DNA of 64,000 nucleotides from Streptomyces hyderabadensis (GTDB lineage Bacteria > Actinomycetota > Actinomycetes > Streptomycetales > Streptomycetaceae), in the NCBI RefSeq assembly GCF_020404845.1, contig NZ_JAIOJZ010000015.1:1-64000 (forward strand), read 5' to 3'. Both the position numbers and the translations under genes were made by a program. Below are positions 53,955 to 64,000 of this stretch, one piece after another. Below the pieces are notes generated by a model. The model was not told the DNA's origin and did no database searches. It saw nothing but the letters and a program-made list of their open reading frames with translations. Every line of letters begins with the position of its first letter. Within the stretch, counting starts at the first letter, position 1.

Positions 53955-54018
53955 GCGGTGGGGCCTTTCGGGCCGCCGGGGCGGGCTGCCCGCGGCCGGC
54001 GTGATCGGTGCGTACCCG

Positions 54019-54540
54019 TCAACCGTACGTGCCCCCGGCCGCCGCTCGGTCCTCGTCCCCGCCCGGGGCCGCGTCCGGCCACGCGTTGTACCGCTCCAGA
54101 TACGCCGCGAAGCGGGTCAGGTCCTCCTCGGGCCAGTCGGCGAGCCGCTCCCGGAAGGCGGTCCGGCGGCGCTCGGTGACCCGGTCCAGGGCGTGCCGTC
54201 CCGACTCCGTCAGGTGCAGGACCTGGACGCGGTGGTCGTCCGGGTCGACCCGCCGCTCGATCAGCCCGGCGCGCTCCAGCGCGGACACCTGGCGGCTGAC
54301 GGTGGACTTGTCCAGGGCGTAGTGGGCGGCCAGGTCCGTGGCCCGGCAGCCGTCCCGCTCCTCCAGGTGACCGAGCAGCGTGTAGGACACCAGCGACAGC
54401 TCCGGGTGCATGCGCCCCGCCGAGGCACGGGCCCGGCGGGCGAAGACCGTCATCTCCCGCTGGATGGTCTCCACGGCCGCGTCCGCGGGGCGTCCGCCGG
54501 GCCCGGCGGACGTCTCGTCCGGTGTCTCGGCAGCCGTCAC
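54019..54540 (-). CDS. MarR-family regulator
   Basis: A 173-residue winged-helix regulator (C-R-A-T-D-L-A-A-H-Y-A-L-D-K-S-T-V-S-R-Q-V-S-A-L-E-R-A-G-L-I, D-P-D-D-H-R-V-Q-V-L wing). Disordered acidic ends flank the domain. GTG at 54540 follows GGAGGAA. It is co-oriented upstream of the molybdopterin oxidoreductase pair, which it may control. A dyad upstream (54562-54576) suits autoregulation. Confidence 0.87.
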   Translation of the reverse strand: MTAAETPDETSAGPGGRPADAAVETIQREMTVFARRARASAGRMHPELSLVSYTLLGHLEERDGCRATDLAAHYALDKSTVSRQVSALERAGLIERRVDPDDHRVQVLHLTESGRHALDRVTERRRTAFRERLADWPEEDLTRFAAYLERYNAWPDAAPGGDEDRAAAGGTYG

Positions 54541-54561
54541 GCTTCCTCCTCCGCATCGCTG

Positions 54562-54576
54562 GTTGCACAGTACAAC
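54562..54576. promoter_or_regulatory. MarR operator candidate
   Basis: GTTG-CACAGTA-CAAC is a 15-bp dyad 22 bp before the MarR start. Its GTTGCAC half also occurs in the long palindrome at 59438-59473. Confidence 0.5.
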
Positions 54577-54687
54577 TCTGACCGGGAGGCTGTGTACGTC
54601 AGCTGCGTGCGGAGGCCGGCGGCGGCTGATCAGTGGGGTAGTGTGACCGGCGGCCGCGGAACGCCCCGGCCGCCGGACGACTGGGAG

Positions 54688-54759
54688 GTGAGACCGATTA
54701 CCGCTGTGTCGGCCCGGGTGCTCTCACCTCACGCCAGTGCGGTCACCGGAGACGAGTGA
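54688..54759 (+). CDS. Candidate 23-codon leader peptide
   Basis: A GTG preceded directly by GGGAGG opens a frame reading V-R-P-I-T-A-V-S-A-R-V-L-S-P-H-A-S-A-V-T-G-D-E and ending in TGA at 54757. It lies 42 bp upstream of the PrmC-like methyltransferase gene and just before a hairpin (54764-54794). The RBS is better than that of the downstream gene. Whether it is translated is unproven. Confidence 0.5.
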   Translation: MRPITAVSARVLSPHASAVTGDE

Positions 54760-54763
54760 CCCG

Positions 54764-54794
54764 GAGAGCGCCCTTCGGTACCCGAAAGGCTCTC
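54764..54794 (+). promoter_or_regulatory. RBS-sequestering hairpin before the PrmC-like gene
   Basis: GAGAGC (54764) pairs with GCTCTC (54789-54794) and TTCGG (54774) with CCGAA (54782) around a TAC loop. The right arm includes AAAGG, the only Shine-Dalgarno-like sequence ahead of ATG 54802. The hairpin starts 4 nt after the leader-peptide stop. Confidence 0.55.
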
Positions 54795-54801
54795 GGCTTC
54801 C

Positions 54802-55635
54802 ATGCCTCCCACCTTCCCCGCCTCACCCACCCCCGCGTCCTCCGCGGCCCCCTTCTCCGCGTCCCTCCCCTCCCGTGACGCCGTCGTGGCCGCGCTGCGC
54901 GCCGCCGGCTGCGTCTTCGCCGAGGACGAGGCCGCGCTCATCCTGACCGCCGCCCGCAGCGCCGCGGAACTCACCGCGCTCGTCGGCCGCCGCGTCACCG
55001 GCCTGCCCCTCGAACTGGTCCTGGGCTGGGCCGAGTTCCGCGGCCTGCGCATCGCGGTCGCCCCCGGCGTCTTCGTGCCCCGCCGGCGGACCGAGTTCCT
55101 CGTGACGCAGGCCCTCGCCCACGCGCCGCGCGCCAGGGTCATCGTGGACCTGTGCTGCGGCTCCGGTGCCGTCGGCGCGGCCCTGGCGGCCGCCCTCGAC
55201 CGCCCCGAGGTGCACGCCGCCGACGTCGACCCGGCCGCGGTGCGCTGCGCCCGCGGCAACCTCGCGGACGCGGGCGGGCGGGTGTACGCCGGTGACCTGT
55301 TCGACGCGCTGCCCGACGCGCTGCGCGGCCGGGTGGACATCCTCGCGGCCAACGTGCCGTACGTGCCCAGCGGCGAGGTCGCCCTGCTGCCCGCCGAGGC
55401 CCGCGACCACGAACCGCTGGTCGCCCTCGACGGCGGCACCGACGGCCTCGACGTGCTGCGCAGGGTCGCGGACGAGGCGCCCGGCTGGCTCGCCCCGGGC
55501 GGCTGCCTGCTGGTCGAGACCAGCGAACGCCAGGCGTCCGACGCCGTCGACGCCTTCGCCCGGGCCGGTCTGACGCCCCGCCTCGCGGTCTGCGAGGAGC
55601 TGTACGCCCATGTGGTGATCGGCGTCGGCAACTGA
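54802..55635 (+). CDS. PrmC/HemK-like protein N5-glutamine methyltransferase
   Basis: A 277-residue class I methyltransferase. It has an N-terminal helical domain, V-F-V-P-R-R-R-T-E-F-L (the P-R-x-x-T/S-E motif of PrmC), motif I V-D-L-C-C-G-S-G-A-V-G and the catalytic tetrapeptide N-V-P-Y, followed by V-P-S-G-E. In PrmC the N-P-P-Y motif binds the glutamine of release-factor GGQ loops; the N-V-P-Y variant is common in actinobacterial paralogues annotated as putative protein N5-glutamine methyltransferases. The true substrate is uncertain. Expression may depend on the leader peptide and hairpin upstream. Confidence 0.87.
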   Translation: MPPTFPASPTPASSAAPFSASLPSRDAVVAALRAAGCVFAEDEAALILTAARSAAELTALVGRRVTGLPLELVLGWAEFRGLRIAVAPGVFVPRRRTEFLVTQALAHAPRARVIVDLCCGSGAVGAALAAALDRPEVHAADVDPAAVRCARGNLADAGGRVYAGDLFDALPDALRGRVDILAANVPYVPSGEVALLPAEARDHEPLVALDGGTDGLDVLRRVADEAPGWLAPGGCLLVETSERQASDAVDAFARAGLTPRLAVCEELYAHVVIGVGN

Positions 55636-55654
55636 CCGGCACCGCTCGGCACCG

Positions 55655-57739
55655 CTAGCGCAGCGGCGGCGTGGCCCGGGCGATCAGCAGGGCCACGTCG
55701 TCGGAGTTCTCCGGCTCGTGCAGGGTGCGCAGCAGCAGGTCGCAGACCTCCTCCAGCGGGCGGTCCGGGCCGTCCAGCAGGGCCAGCAGCGCGTCCAGCC
55801 GCTCGTCCAGCGGATGCCTGCGCGTCTCGACCAGGCCGTCGGTGTAGAAGACCAGCCGGTCGCCCGGCTCCAGGCCGACCTCGGTGGTGGAGAAGGCGAC
55901 GCCGCCCACCCCGAGCGGTACTCCGGTGGGCAGGTCGAGCAGCTCGGGCGGTCGCCCGGCCCGCAGACGGACCGGGGGCAGATGCCCGGCGTTGGCGATC
56001 AGGCACTGCCGCCGGTGCGGGTCGTGGACGGCGTACAGGCAGGTGGCGATGGCCTGGTCGAGACCGGCCGTGGTCCGCTCCAGGTGCCCGAGCAGCTGCG
56101 CGGGGTCCAGCTCCAGCGCGGCCAGCGTGTTGGTCGCGGTGCGCAGCCGCCCCATGGACGCCGCCGCCGCGATGCCGCTGCCCATCACGTCGCCCACCAC
56201 GAGCGCGGTCCGGCCGCCCGCCAGCTCGATCACGTCGAACCAGTCGCCGCCGACCTCGCTGGTGCCGCCGGCCGGCTGGTAGCGGGAGGCGACCTCGAGC
56301 CCCCCGGTGACCGGCGGATGGCTCGGCAGCAGGCTGCGCTGGAGGGTGAGGGCGGTGTCGCGGGCGTTCTGGTACCAGCGCGCGTTGTCGATCTGCAGCG
56401 CCGCCCGCGCCGCCAGCTCCCGGGCCAGCAGCAGGTCGTCCTCGTCGAACGGCAGCGGGTTGCCGATCCGCTTCAGGTCCAGGGCGCCCAGCACCTCGCC
56501 CCGCGCGATCAGCGGGACGGCCAGGTACGAGTGGACGCCCGCCCGGCGCAGCAGCTCGGCCGCCTCCGGCGACCGGGCGACCCGCCCCAGGTCCCGCGGC
56601 GTCGCCCGCGCCACCATCACCGGCCGGCCGGTGCGCACACACTCGGTGACCAGGCGGTCAGGTCCGTACCGGGCCACCAGACCGGGCGGGTCGGCCGCCG
56701 GCAGCGCGTCCCGGGCCGCGTCGTCGGCGCGCACGGCCAGCGCCCTGAGCACTGCGGGTTCGGCCGGGCCCAGCGTGCTGCGCCGGCCCTCGACCACGGC
56801 GTCCAGCAGGTCCACGGCGGCGATGTCGGCGAGAGACGGCACGGCCACGTCGGCCAGCTCGTACGCGGTGCGGTCCAGCTGCAGCGTGGTGCCGATCCGG
56901 GCGGAGGCGTCCGCCACCGCGTCCAGTCGGCGCCGCGCGGCCTCGGCCTCGGCACTCGTCCGGTACTGCTCGGTCACGTCCACCACCGAGACCGCCACGC
57001 CCAGCACGGCGCCCATGGCGTCCTCCAGCCGGTACAGCGAGACCGACCAGGTGTGCTCCTCGTCGGGGCCGGCGGGCGTCCGTCCGGTCATGGGCCGGTC
57101 GACCACCGGCCGCCCGGTCTCCAGCACCCCGCGTGCCGCCGCCTCCAGCGGACCGGCGTCCACCTGCGGCAGCAACTCACGGGTCGTCCGGCCGAGGTGC
57201 TCCTCGGCGGGGATGCCGTTGAGCCGCTCCAGCGCGGGGTTGACCGAGACGTACCGCAACTCGGTGTCCAGGACGGCCAGGCCGATCGGCGACTGCATGA
57301 TCACCCGGGTGGACAGGGCCACGTCCCGCTCCAGCCGGCGGACCATCGACTGGTCGGCCGCCAAGCCGAGGGCGTAGACGTCACCGCGGTCGTCCAGCAG
57401 GCGCATGTTGCGGAACTCCACCAGCCGGGTGCTGCCGTCCTTGTGCCGGACGGGGAAGGCGCCGGCCCAGCTCCGGCCGGTCTTCATGACGTCCTCGAAC
57501 AGCTTCACGACCAGGTCGAGATGGCGCTCGTGCACCATGATGCGGGCGGCGTACTGCCCCAGCGCCTCCGGCGCCGAGTAGCCGAACAGCTCCTCGGCCT
57601 GCGGGCTCCACAGGACGATCCGGCCCTCGGCGTCCAGGACGATCGAGGCCACGTTCAGCAGGTCGAGCAGTCCGCTGGGCCCCACCGGGCCGCGCGGCGA
57701 CGGCTCGCCCTCGAACCCGGCAGACCCCGCTGCACTCAT
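55655..57739 (-). CDS. PAS/GAF-domain SpoIIE-type protein phosphatase
   Basis: A 694-residue signalling protein with two PAS domains (about 25-145 and 150-290), a GAF domain (about 300-465) and a C-terminal PP2C-type SpoIIE phosphatase domain (about 490-694). The last shows V-G-G-D-W-F-D-V, G-D-V-M-G-S-G, A-N-A-G-H-L-P-P and the late N-S-D-D-V-A-L-L motifs that place metal-binding aspartates. Such enzymes dephosphorylate anti-sigma-factor antagonists in stress or sporulation circuits. No antagonist or anti-sigma gene lies nearby. It is divergent from a secreted protein gene over about 285 bp with no clear promoter motif. Confidence 0.92.
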   Translation of the reverse strand: MSAAGSAGFEGEPSPRGPVGPSGLLDLLNVASIVLDAEGRIVLWSPQAEELFGYSAPEALGQYAARIMVHERHLDLVVKLFEDVMKTGRSWAGAFPVRHKDGSTRLVEFRNMRLLDDRGDVYALGLAADQSMVRRLERDVALSTRVIMQSPIGLAVLDTELRYVSVNPALERLNGIPAEEHLGRTTRELLPQVDAGPLEAAARGVLETGRPVVDRPMTGRTPAGPDEEHTWSVSLYRLEDAMGAVLGVAVSVVDVTEQYRTSAEAEAARRRLDAVADASARIGTTLQLDRTAYELADVAVPSLADIAAVDLLDAVVEGRRSTLGPAEPAVLRALAVRADDAARDALPAADPPGLVARYGPDRLVTECVRTGRPVMVARATPRDLGRVARSPEAAELLRRAGVHSYLAVPLIARGEVLGALDLKRIGNPLPFDEDDLLLARELAARAALQIDNARWYQNARDTALTLQRSLLPSHPPVTGGLEVASRYQPAGGTSEVGGDWFDVIELAGGRTALVVGDVMGSGIAAAASMGRLRTATNTLAALELDPAQLLGHLERTTAGLDQAIATCLYAVHDPHRRQCLIANAGHLPPVRLRAGRPPELLDLPTGVPLGVGGVAFSTTEVGLEPGDRLVFYTDGLVETRRHPLDERLDALLALLDGPDRPLEEVCDLLLRTLHEPENSDDVALLIARATPPLR

Positions 57740-58025
57740 CCCACGCCCCGCCTTCGCCGTTCGACGCGCCACGCCCTTCGGTGCCGACCTCCTTGTTCTA
57801 CCGCGTTCCACCGCGCACGGGGCCGGTTCGTCAGGGCTTCGCCGCCTCCTCCCCAGCATCTCCCCGCGGGGCGGGGAACGCCGCACGGAACATCTCCGGT
57901 GGGACCTTGGCCGGAGCCGGAGCGACCGGAGTTGGTCTGTACATGACTCCGTGGACGGTCCAGACTGTGCGCCGAACGGCCCGCCCCCGCCCAGGCCGCC
58001 CGGCCACCCCCACCGAGGAGCACCC

Positions 58026-58922
58026 ATGCCCCTGCGCGTCCGGCAACGTTGTCACACCGCCCTGACCGGTCTCGCCGTCCTCGCACTCTCCCTCTGCCTC
58101 GCCGGTCCGGCCGCGGCGGACGCCCCCGCCGCCAAGGCCCGGGCCGCCGAGAGCTGGACCGAGGTGGGCTCCGACCGCGCCGACCCGCTGACCGAGAGCC
58201 AGGGCCTGGCCTCGGTGGAGGTCCCGGCCGGCAGCCCCAACCGCTACACCGGGATCGGCACCATCCCGCTCGGCCTCAGCACCCGCGGCTGGAACCACGT
58301 CGGCGACCCCGACGCCTCCTACGACGGCCACTACGTCGAGCCGTACCAGCGCGACGACGGGAACACCAAGATGTTCCGCGTGCAGGCACCGGACGGGAGC
58401 TGGTCGGAGTACGTGCACACGCTGAGCGCCGGGGAGGCGCTGAACAACTCGTGGTCCGCGATCTCACCCGACGGACAGTGGATGCTGGCGGGGGAGTGGG
58501 GCACCATGAACCGGCTCTTGGTGTTCCCGACCCCCGGCGTCAATCCGGCGACCTCGCCCTCGGCGGACCTGCCGCAGGCGGCCACCGTCCGCCTGGACCA
58601 TGCCGTGCGCGACGTGCAGGGCTGCGACTTCCTGGACGCCACCACCCTGCTGTGCTCCTCCGACGACCCGGAGGGCGCCCTCTTCGGCATCACGAAGCCG
58701 CTCCTGCGGATCGACCTGTCGGCGGCGCCGAACGGCACCGCCGACGTCACCGGCCACGTGACCGCGCTGCGGCAGCTGCCCCTGCGCAGCGCCTGCTCCG
58801 GGAGCTTCGAGGCGGAGGGCGTCGACTACGACCGGCGCACCGGCACCCTGCGCGTGATCGTCGTGTCGCCCGGCTTCTGCGTGCTCACCGACAGCAAGAC
58901 GTACCGGTTCACCCGGGGCTGA
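58026..58922 (+). CDS. Secreted protein, possibly beta-propeller-like
   Basis: A 298-residue exported protein. It has a signal peptide with hydrophobic core (about 13-28) and a G-P-A-A-A-D-A cleavage region. The mature part has repeated strand-turn motifs (W-S-A-I-S-P-D-G-Q-W-M-L-A-G-E-W and similar) suggesting a short propeller, and a probable disulfide pair late in the chain (R-S-A-C-S-G and P-G-F-C-V). I do not recognise the family. ATG at 58026 follows GAGGAGC. Confidence 0.72.
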   Translation: MPLRVRQRCHTALTGLAVLALSLCLAGPAAADAPAAKARAAESWTEVGSDRADPLTESQGLASVEVPAGSPNRYTGIGTIPLGLSTRGWNHVGDPDASYDGHYVEPYQRDDGNTKMFRVQAPDGSWSEYVHTLSAGEALNNSWSAISPDGQWMLAGEWGTMNRLLVFPTPGVNPATSPSADLPQAATVRLDHAVRDVQGCDFLDATTLLCSSDDPEGALFGITKPLLRIDLSAAPNGTADVTGHVTALRQLPLRSACSGSFEAEGVDYDRRTGTLRVIVVSPGFCVLTDSKTYRFTRG

Positions 58923-59027
58923 CCCGGCGGGCTGTCCCGGCCCCTTCGCGCCGGGCCGCCGAGGGTGCTTTTCTGGTGGTATCGGCCAGTGCGGCTTCGG
59001 TCACGACCACGAGAGGGAGCGATCACG

Positions 59028-59399
59028 ATGGACGGTGAGCGACTGCATCCGGAGTCCGTCTCGGTGGAGCTGAGCGGATGCAGCAAGGAGGACGCCAGGA
59101 CCGTGTTCGACACCCTGTGCGCGTGCTTCTCCTCCGACCGGCACGCGGGCGACGTGACCCGGGAGTACGACGAGGTGCGCCCGACCGTGTGGCTCGGCAC
59201 CTTCGACGTGGCCGACGAACAGCGGGGCGAGTGCGGCCCCGCCCGGCTCGGGGCGTCCGTGGAGGCCGACGCGCAGGGCGGCTACTGGGCGATCGAGCGG
59301 CTCCGTTCCACCCTGGACTCCCTGTTCACCGTGCAGGACCTGAGCCAGGCCTCCGGGGACCAGGAGCGCGAGCTGCACGTACGGCTCGAGAGCCGCTGA
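59028..59399 (+). CDS. Small conserved hypothetical protein
   Basis: A 123-residue soluble protein of unknown function. It has mixed alpha/beta character, three cysteines near the N-terminus (S-G-C, L-C-A-C) and a V-W-L-G-T-F-D-V strand. GAGGGAGC upstream of ATG 59028 supports translation. It precedes the long palindrome; no functional link is visible. Confidence 0.6.
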   Translation: MDGERLHPESVSVELSGCSKEDARTVFDTLCACFSSDRHAGDVTREYDEVRPTVWLGTFDVADEQRGECGPARLGASVEADAQGGYWAIERLRSTLDSLFTVQDLSQASGDQERELHVRLESR

Positions 59400-59437
59400 G
59401 CCGCTGAGCCGGTCCCGCCGGGGCGGTGAGGTGTGCG

Positions 59438-61533
<2,096 letters not shown>

Positions 61534-61564
61534 GAGGCGGGTGGGCCGTCCCTAGGATGAGCCC

Positions 61565-62116
61565 ATGTCACTCCCGCACGCGATCCTCACCGCCCTGGTC
61601 GAAAAGCCGTCGTCGGGGCTGGAGCTGACCCGCCGGTTCGACCGGTCGATCGGCTACTTCTGGTCGGCGACGCACCAGCAGATCTACCGCGAGCTGGGGA
61701 AACTGGAGGCGCAGGGACTGATCCGGGCCCTGCCCGGGCAGCAGCCGGCCCGCGGGCAGAAGAAGTCCTACGAGGTCCTGCCCGCCGGCCACGCCGAACT
61801 GTCCCGCTGGACCGCGACCCCGCAGGACCCCAAGCCGCTGCGGGACACCATGCTGCTGCGGCTGCGCGCCGCCGCCGTGGTCGGCACCGCCGGTGTCGAG
61901 GCGGACCTGCGACGCCACCTGGAGCTGCACGAACGGCAGTTGGCCGAGTACGAGGAGATCGAACGGCGCGACTTCCCGCCCGGCCGGGACAGCCCCGAGG
62001 ACCGGCTGCGGCACCTGGTGCTGCGGGCCGGCATCGATCTGGAGACGTTCTGGACCCGGTGGCTCGGGCACGCGCTGGCGGAGTTCGCGGAGCTGCCCGG
62101 CGACGAACCGGCCTGA
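61565..62116 (+). CDS. PadR-family regulator
   Basis: A 183-residue repressor with a PadR winged helix (A-I-L-T-A-L-V-E-K-P-S-S-G-L-E-L-T-R-R-F and Q-Q-I-Y-R-E-L-G-K-L-E-A-Q-G-L-I) and a helical C-terminal domain. It follows the FadH-like gene by 31 bp and is a candidate for binding the 36-bp palindrome. TAGGAT 6 nt before the ATG also allows separate, leaderless expression. Confidence 0.88.
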   Translation: MSLPHAILTALVEKPSSGLELTRRFDRSIGYFWSATHQQIYRELGKLEAQGLIRALPGQQPARGQKKSYEVLPAGHAELSRWTATPQDPKPLRDTMLLRLRAAAVVGTAGVEADLRRHLELHERQLAEYEEIERRDFPPGRDSPEDRLRHLVLRAGIDLETFWTRWLGHALAEFAELPGDEPA

Positions 62117-62159
62117 CCGGACCACGATCCATCAGGCGTCGGCTCAGAGAGGTGTCGGC

Positions 62160-62717
62160 TCAGAAGCGGTACGGCTTCGAGCGGCGGCGCAGGAACCAGG
62201 CCGCGGCGATGACGCCCGCCCCCACCAGCGCGCCCCCCGCCACCAGGGTGGCCGTGCCGTAGTCCTGGACGGCCCCGCCGAGACCGCCCATGACGCCGCC
62301 GGGCGACGCGGACGGGGACGGGGCGGCGGACCGGCTCGGCGAGGGCGAAGGGGAGGGGGCCGAGGAGACGATCACCGTCTGGGTGCCCGCGGTGCTGTTG
62401 TTCGAGCACATGACGATCACCGTGTAGGTGCCCGGCGAGATTCCCGACCAGGCCGCGGACTGGCCCGAAGCGCTGCCGGACAGCGCCACCTGGCGGCCCT
62501 GGGCGAAGTCCCGCTGACTGCTGGTCAGCAGCGAGGCGGTGCCCCAACTGCCGTTGAGCTGGGCGCAGGCCGTGGTCGTGACCGACACCGTGGTCCCGGT
62601 GGTGCTCACGGAGATCCCCGGTCCCGCCGCGACCGGTCCGGCGGCCAGGGCGGCGGGCAGCGCGGCGGCGGCCGCCACGGTGGCGCCGGAGCGGAGAAGT
62701 GGCGATGAGATGCGCAT
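62160..62717 (-). CDS. Secreted protein with Ser/Pro linker and C-terminal membrane anchor
   Basis: A 185-residue exported protein. It has a signal peptide (about 1-31), a small beta-rich domain with two cysteines (T-T-T-A-C-A-Q and V-M-C-S-N-N) likely disulfide-linked, a Ser/Pro repeat linker (about 121-143), one membrane helix (about 155-174) and a basic tail. No L-P-x-T-G or L-A-x-T-G sortase motif is seen, so the helix itself is the anchor. Function unknown. Confidence 0.78.
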   Translation of the reverse strand: MRISSPLLRSGATVAAAAALPAALAAGPVAAGPGISVSTTGTTVSVTTTACAQLNGSWGTASLLTSSQRDFAQGRQVALSGSASGQSAAWSGISPGTYTVIVMCSNNSTAGTQTVIVSSAPSPSPSPSRSAAPSPSASPGGVMGGLGGAVQDYGTATLVAGGALVGAGVIAAAWFLRRRSKPYRF

Positions 62718-62888
62718 GTGGACTGCCCTCCGGCGGCACGGTCGGCGGTACATCCCTTGCGCCGCCGGGATCGGGAACGCCCGTGCCCCCGCTGGCAGCC
62801 AACAGGGCCCCGGCCGCACCCGCATGCGGAGGGCGACCGGGCAGGTGACGCGTTCCCCCGGCCGGGCCGGAGGCGGCCGGGCACCGGG

Positions 62889-63872
62889 TCAGCGGCCCGT
62901 TCCCGTGGTCACCTTCCGCTCCGTCGAGAAGCCGCCCCAGGTTCCGTCGGCCAGCCTCGCCCGGATCCGCACCCGGTGGGTGACCCCGGCCTCGCGTCCG
63001 GCGTAGAAGCTGTACTCGGCGCGGTCGCGCGGCGCGTCGGCGCCGTAGACCAGCGAGGTCGCCGCACGCCCGTCCAGGTGGATCTGGTACTCGGTCACCG
63101 GCGTCTCGGTGCGCGGCGGGATCCAGGAGAGGTCCAGGTAGTAGGCACCGTCGGCCCGGTGGGAGGCGGCGCGCAGCTTGGTGGGCGCGGTGGCGCGGCC
63201 GTCGTCGGTGCCCGGGGTGGTGAGCCGGACGGCGGTGCCCGCGGGGGAGACGTTGTCGGCGGCGTCCCGCGCGCGCACGGTGAACGAGTAGCGGGTGCCC
63301 GCCCGCAGTCCCGTCACCACGGCCGCCGTCTGGGCGCCGCCGACGCTGTGCACCTTCGTGTCGCCCTGGTAGACGTCGTAGGACACCACACCGCGGTCGT
63401 CCTTCGCGGCCGACCAGGTGAGCTGGACCGCCCGGCTGCCCACCGCACGGCCCTCGACGTCGCCGGGGCGGGTCGGCGCGGACTCGTCGTCCACCGCGGC
63501 CGCAGTGGTCGCCCGCACCTCCCGGCTGGGCGGCCCGAGCCGTCCCTCGGCGTCCCGCGCCCGCACGGTGAAGACGTACGACGTCGAGGGGCGCAGCCGG
63601 GTGACGTCCACCATCCGCTCGGCCGCCGGCACCTCCTTCACCAGCGTGCCGCCGCGGTACACCTCGTAGGTCCGCACGTCGTCGACCGCGTTCCACATCA
63701 CGTGCACGGTGGTCGCGCTGCCGGCCTCGGCGGTGACGCCCGTCGGCACCGCGGGCAGCCCGCCACCGTCACCGTCCGCGGCCGATCCCCAGCCGCAGGA
63801 CGTGAGCAGGAGCAGCGCCCCGCAGAACAGGGCGCACCGGCGCGGGAGAGCGGGAACGGAAACCTCGCGCAC
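62889..63872 (-). CDS. Lipoprotein with fibronectin type III repeats
   Basis: A 327-residue exported protein. The lipobox L-T-S-C follows a hydrophobic segment (about 12-23), then a Gly/Asp spacer and three Fn3-like domains (about 38-135, 140-235, 240-327). Each has the V-x-W strand and a Y-x-F-T/V-x-V-R-A-R-D-A segment. Fn3 arrays often accompany chitin- or cellulose-active enzymes, but no catalytic domain is present. GAGGCAGG before the GTG at 63872 supports the start; ATG at 63899 is an alternative. Confidence 0.85.
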   Translation of the reverse strand: MREVSVPALPRRCALFCGALLLLTSCGWGSAADGDGGGLPAVPTGVTAEAGSATTVHVMWNAVDDVRTYEVYRGGTLVKEVPAAERMVDVTRLRPSTSYVFTVRARDAEGRLGPPSREVRATTAAAVDDESAPTRPGDVEGRAVGSRAVQLTWSAAKDDRGVVSYDVYQGDTKVHSVGGAQTAAVVTGLRAGTRYSFTVRARDAADNVSPAGTAVRLTTPGTDDGRATAPTKLRAASHRADGAYYLDLSWIPPRTETPVTEYQIHLDGRAATSLVYGADAPRDRAEYSFYAGREAGVTHRVRIRARLADGTWGGFSTERKVTTGTGR

Positions 63873-64000
63873 GGCCCTGCCTCCTCGGTGCTGCCGCATT
63901 CGACGACGGCGACGGTAAAGGTCCGGACCAATATGACGCCCGTGACGCGGCCACATCAAGAGGGCCGTGGGTGAAACGCATGCGCGGGCGTTACGTATGC

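Noticed and set aside
62280..62350. Ser/Pro-coding repeat considered as a repeat array or CRISPR-like element
   Set aside because: The units are short codon-level repeats of a protein linker with no spacers. No CRISPR array exists in the window.
62160..62717. Sortase-anchored surface protein
   Set aside because: No L-P-x-T-G or L-A-x-T-G motif precedes the C-terminal helix.

Overview
The window is very high-GC DNA with GTG/ATG starts, dense short operons, many helix-turn-helix regulators and secreted polysaccharide-degrading enzymes. This is the pattern of a Streptomyces chromosome, probably an arm-proximal region: it mixes paralogous housekeeping genes (a second-type Rho, a long GAPDH, a stand-alone argG, a second PrmC-like methyltransferase) with catabolic and accessory genes. 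I saw no rRNA, tRNA, CRISPR array, intact insertion sequence or antibiotic cluster.

Layout. 0-7.3 kb: 3' part of a TerD-domain protein with a C-homopolymer-encoded proline linker, an HpnB-like glycosyltransferase, glutamate racemase, a small membrane protein ending in a tandem repeat, an O-antigen-ligase-like protein, apolipoprotein N-acyltransferase and a Nudix hydrolase. 7.3-11.5 kb: a 3-hydroxybutyrate module (dehydrogenase, GAF/PucR regulator, MHS-type permease). 11.5-15.5 kb: an accessory patch holding an MFS transporter remnant, decayed sequence and a 756-residue protein that I read as a HIRAN-like domain, a zinc ribbon and a PD-(D/E)XK-like nuclease; it is followed by a deoxyribosyltransferase-fold gene. 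This is the most likely undescribed system here. 16-19.4 kb: an ABM monooxygenase, a soluble Ser/Thr kinase, and a LysR/tautomerase divergent pair.

19.4-26.1 kb: a complete xylo-oligosaccharide locus of bxlREFGA type (LacI repressor, ABC importer, GH3 beta-xylosidase) with operator-like palindromes over the bxlE ribosome binding site and a 22-bp perfect terminator hairpin. 26-33 kb: a RibD-like reductase, a PucR regulator divergent from gabT-gabD (4-aminobutyrate to succinate), and argG behind an ARG box. 33-41 kb: a secreted multi-domain GH87-like glucanase, a membrane protein fused to a PI-PLC-like domain, and a long-form GAPDH.

41-49.9 kb: SseB-like, MarR and small HTH proteins, UppP, a fatty-acid desaturase, glutaminase, a D,D-carboxypeptidase, a short Rho, and a SnoaL-like protein divergent from PadR plus methyltransferase. 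49.9-54.6 kb: a HutC/GntR regulator with a DasR-type operator, a CE7 acetylxylan esterase, and a molybdopterin oxidoreductase/flavin reductase pair with a MarR regulator. 54.6-64 kb: an upstream mini-ORF and hairpin in front of a PrmC-like methyltransferase, a PAS/GAF/SpoIIE phosphatase, secreted proteins, a 36-bp perfect palindrome in front of a FadH-like reductase with a PadR gene behind it, and two cell-surface proteins.

Regulation. A recurring TANNNT hexamer 6-7 nt before the start codon in at least nine genes suggests widespread leaderless transcription, and it supports several start choices. Functions are assigned from recognised motifs and family knowledge; no similarity search was run.
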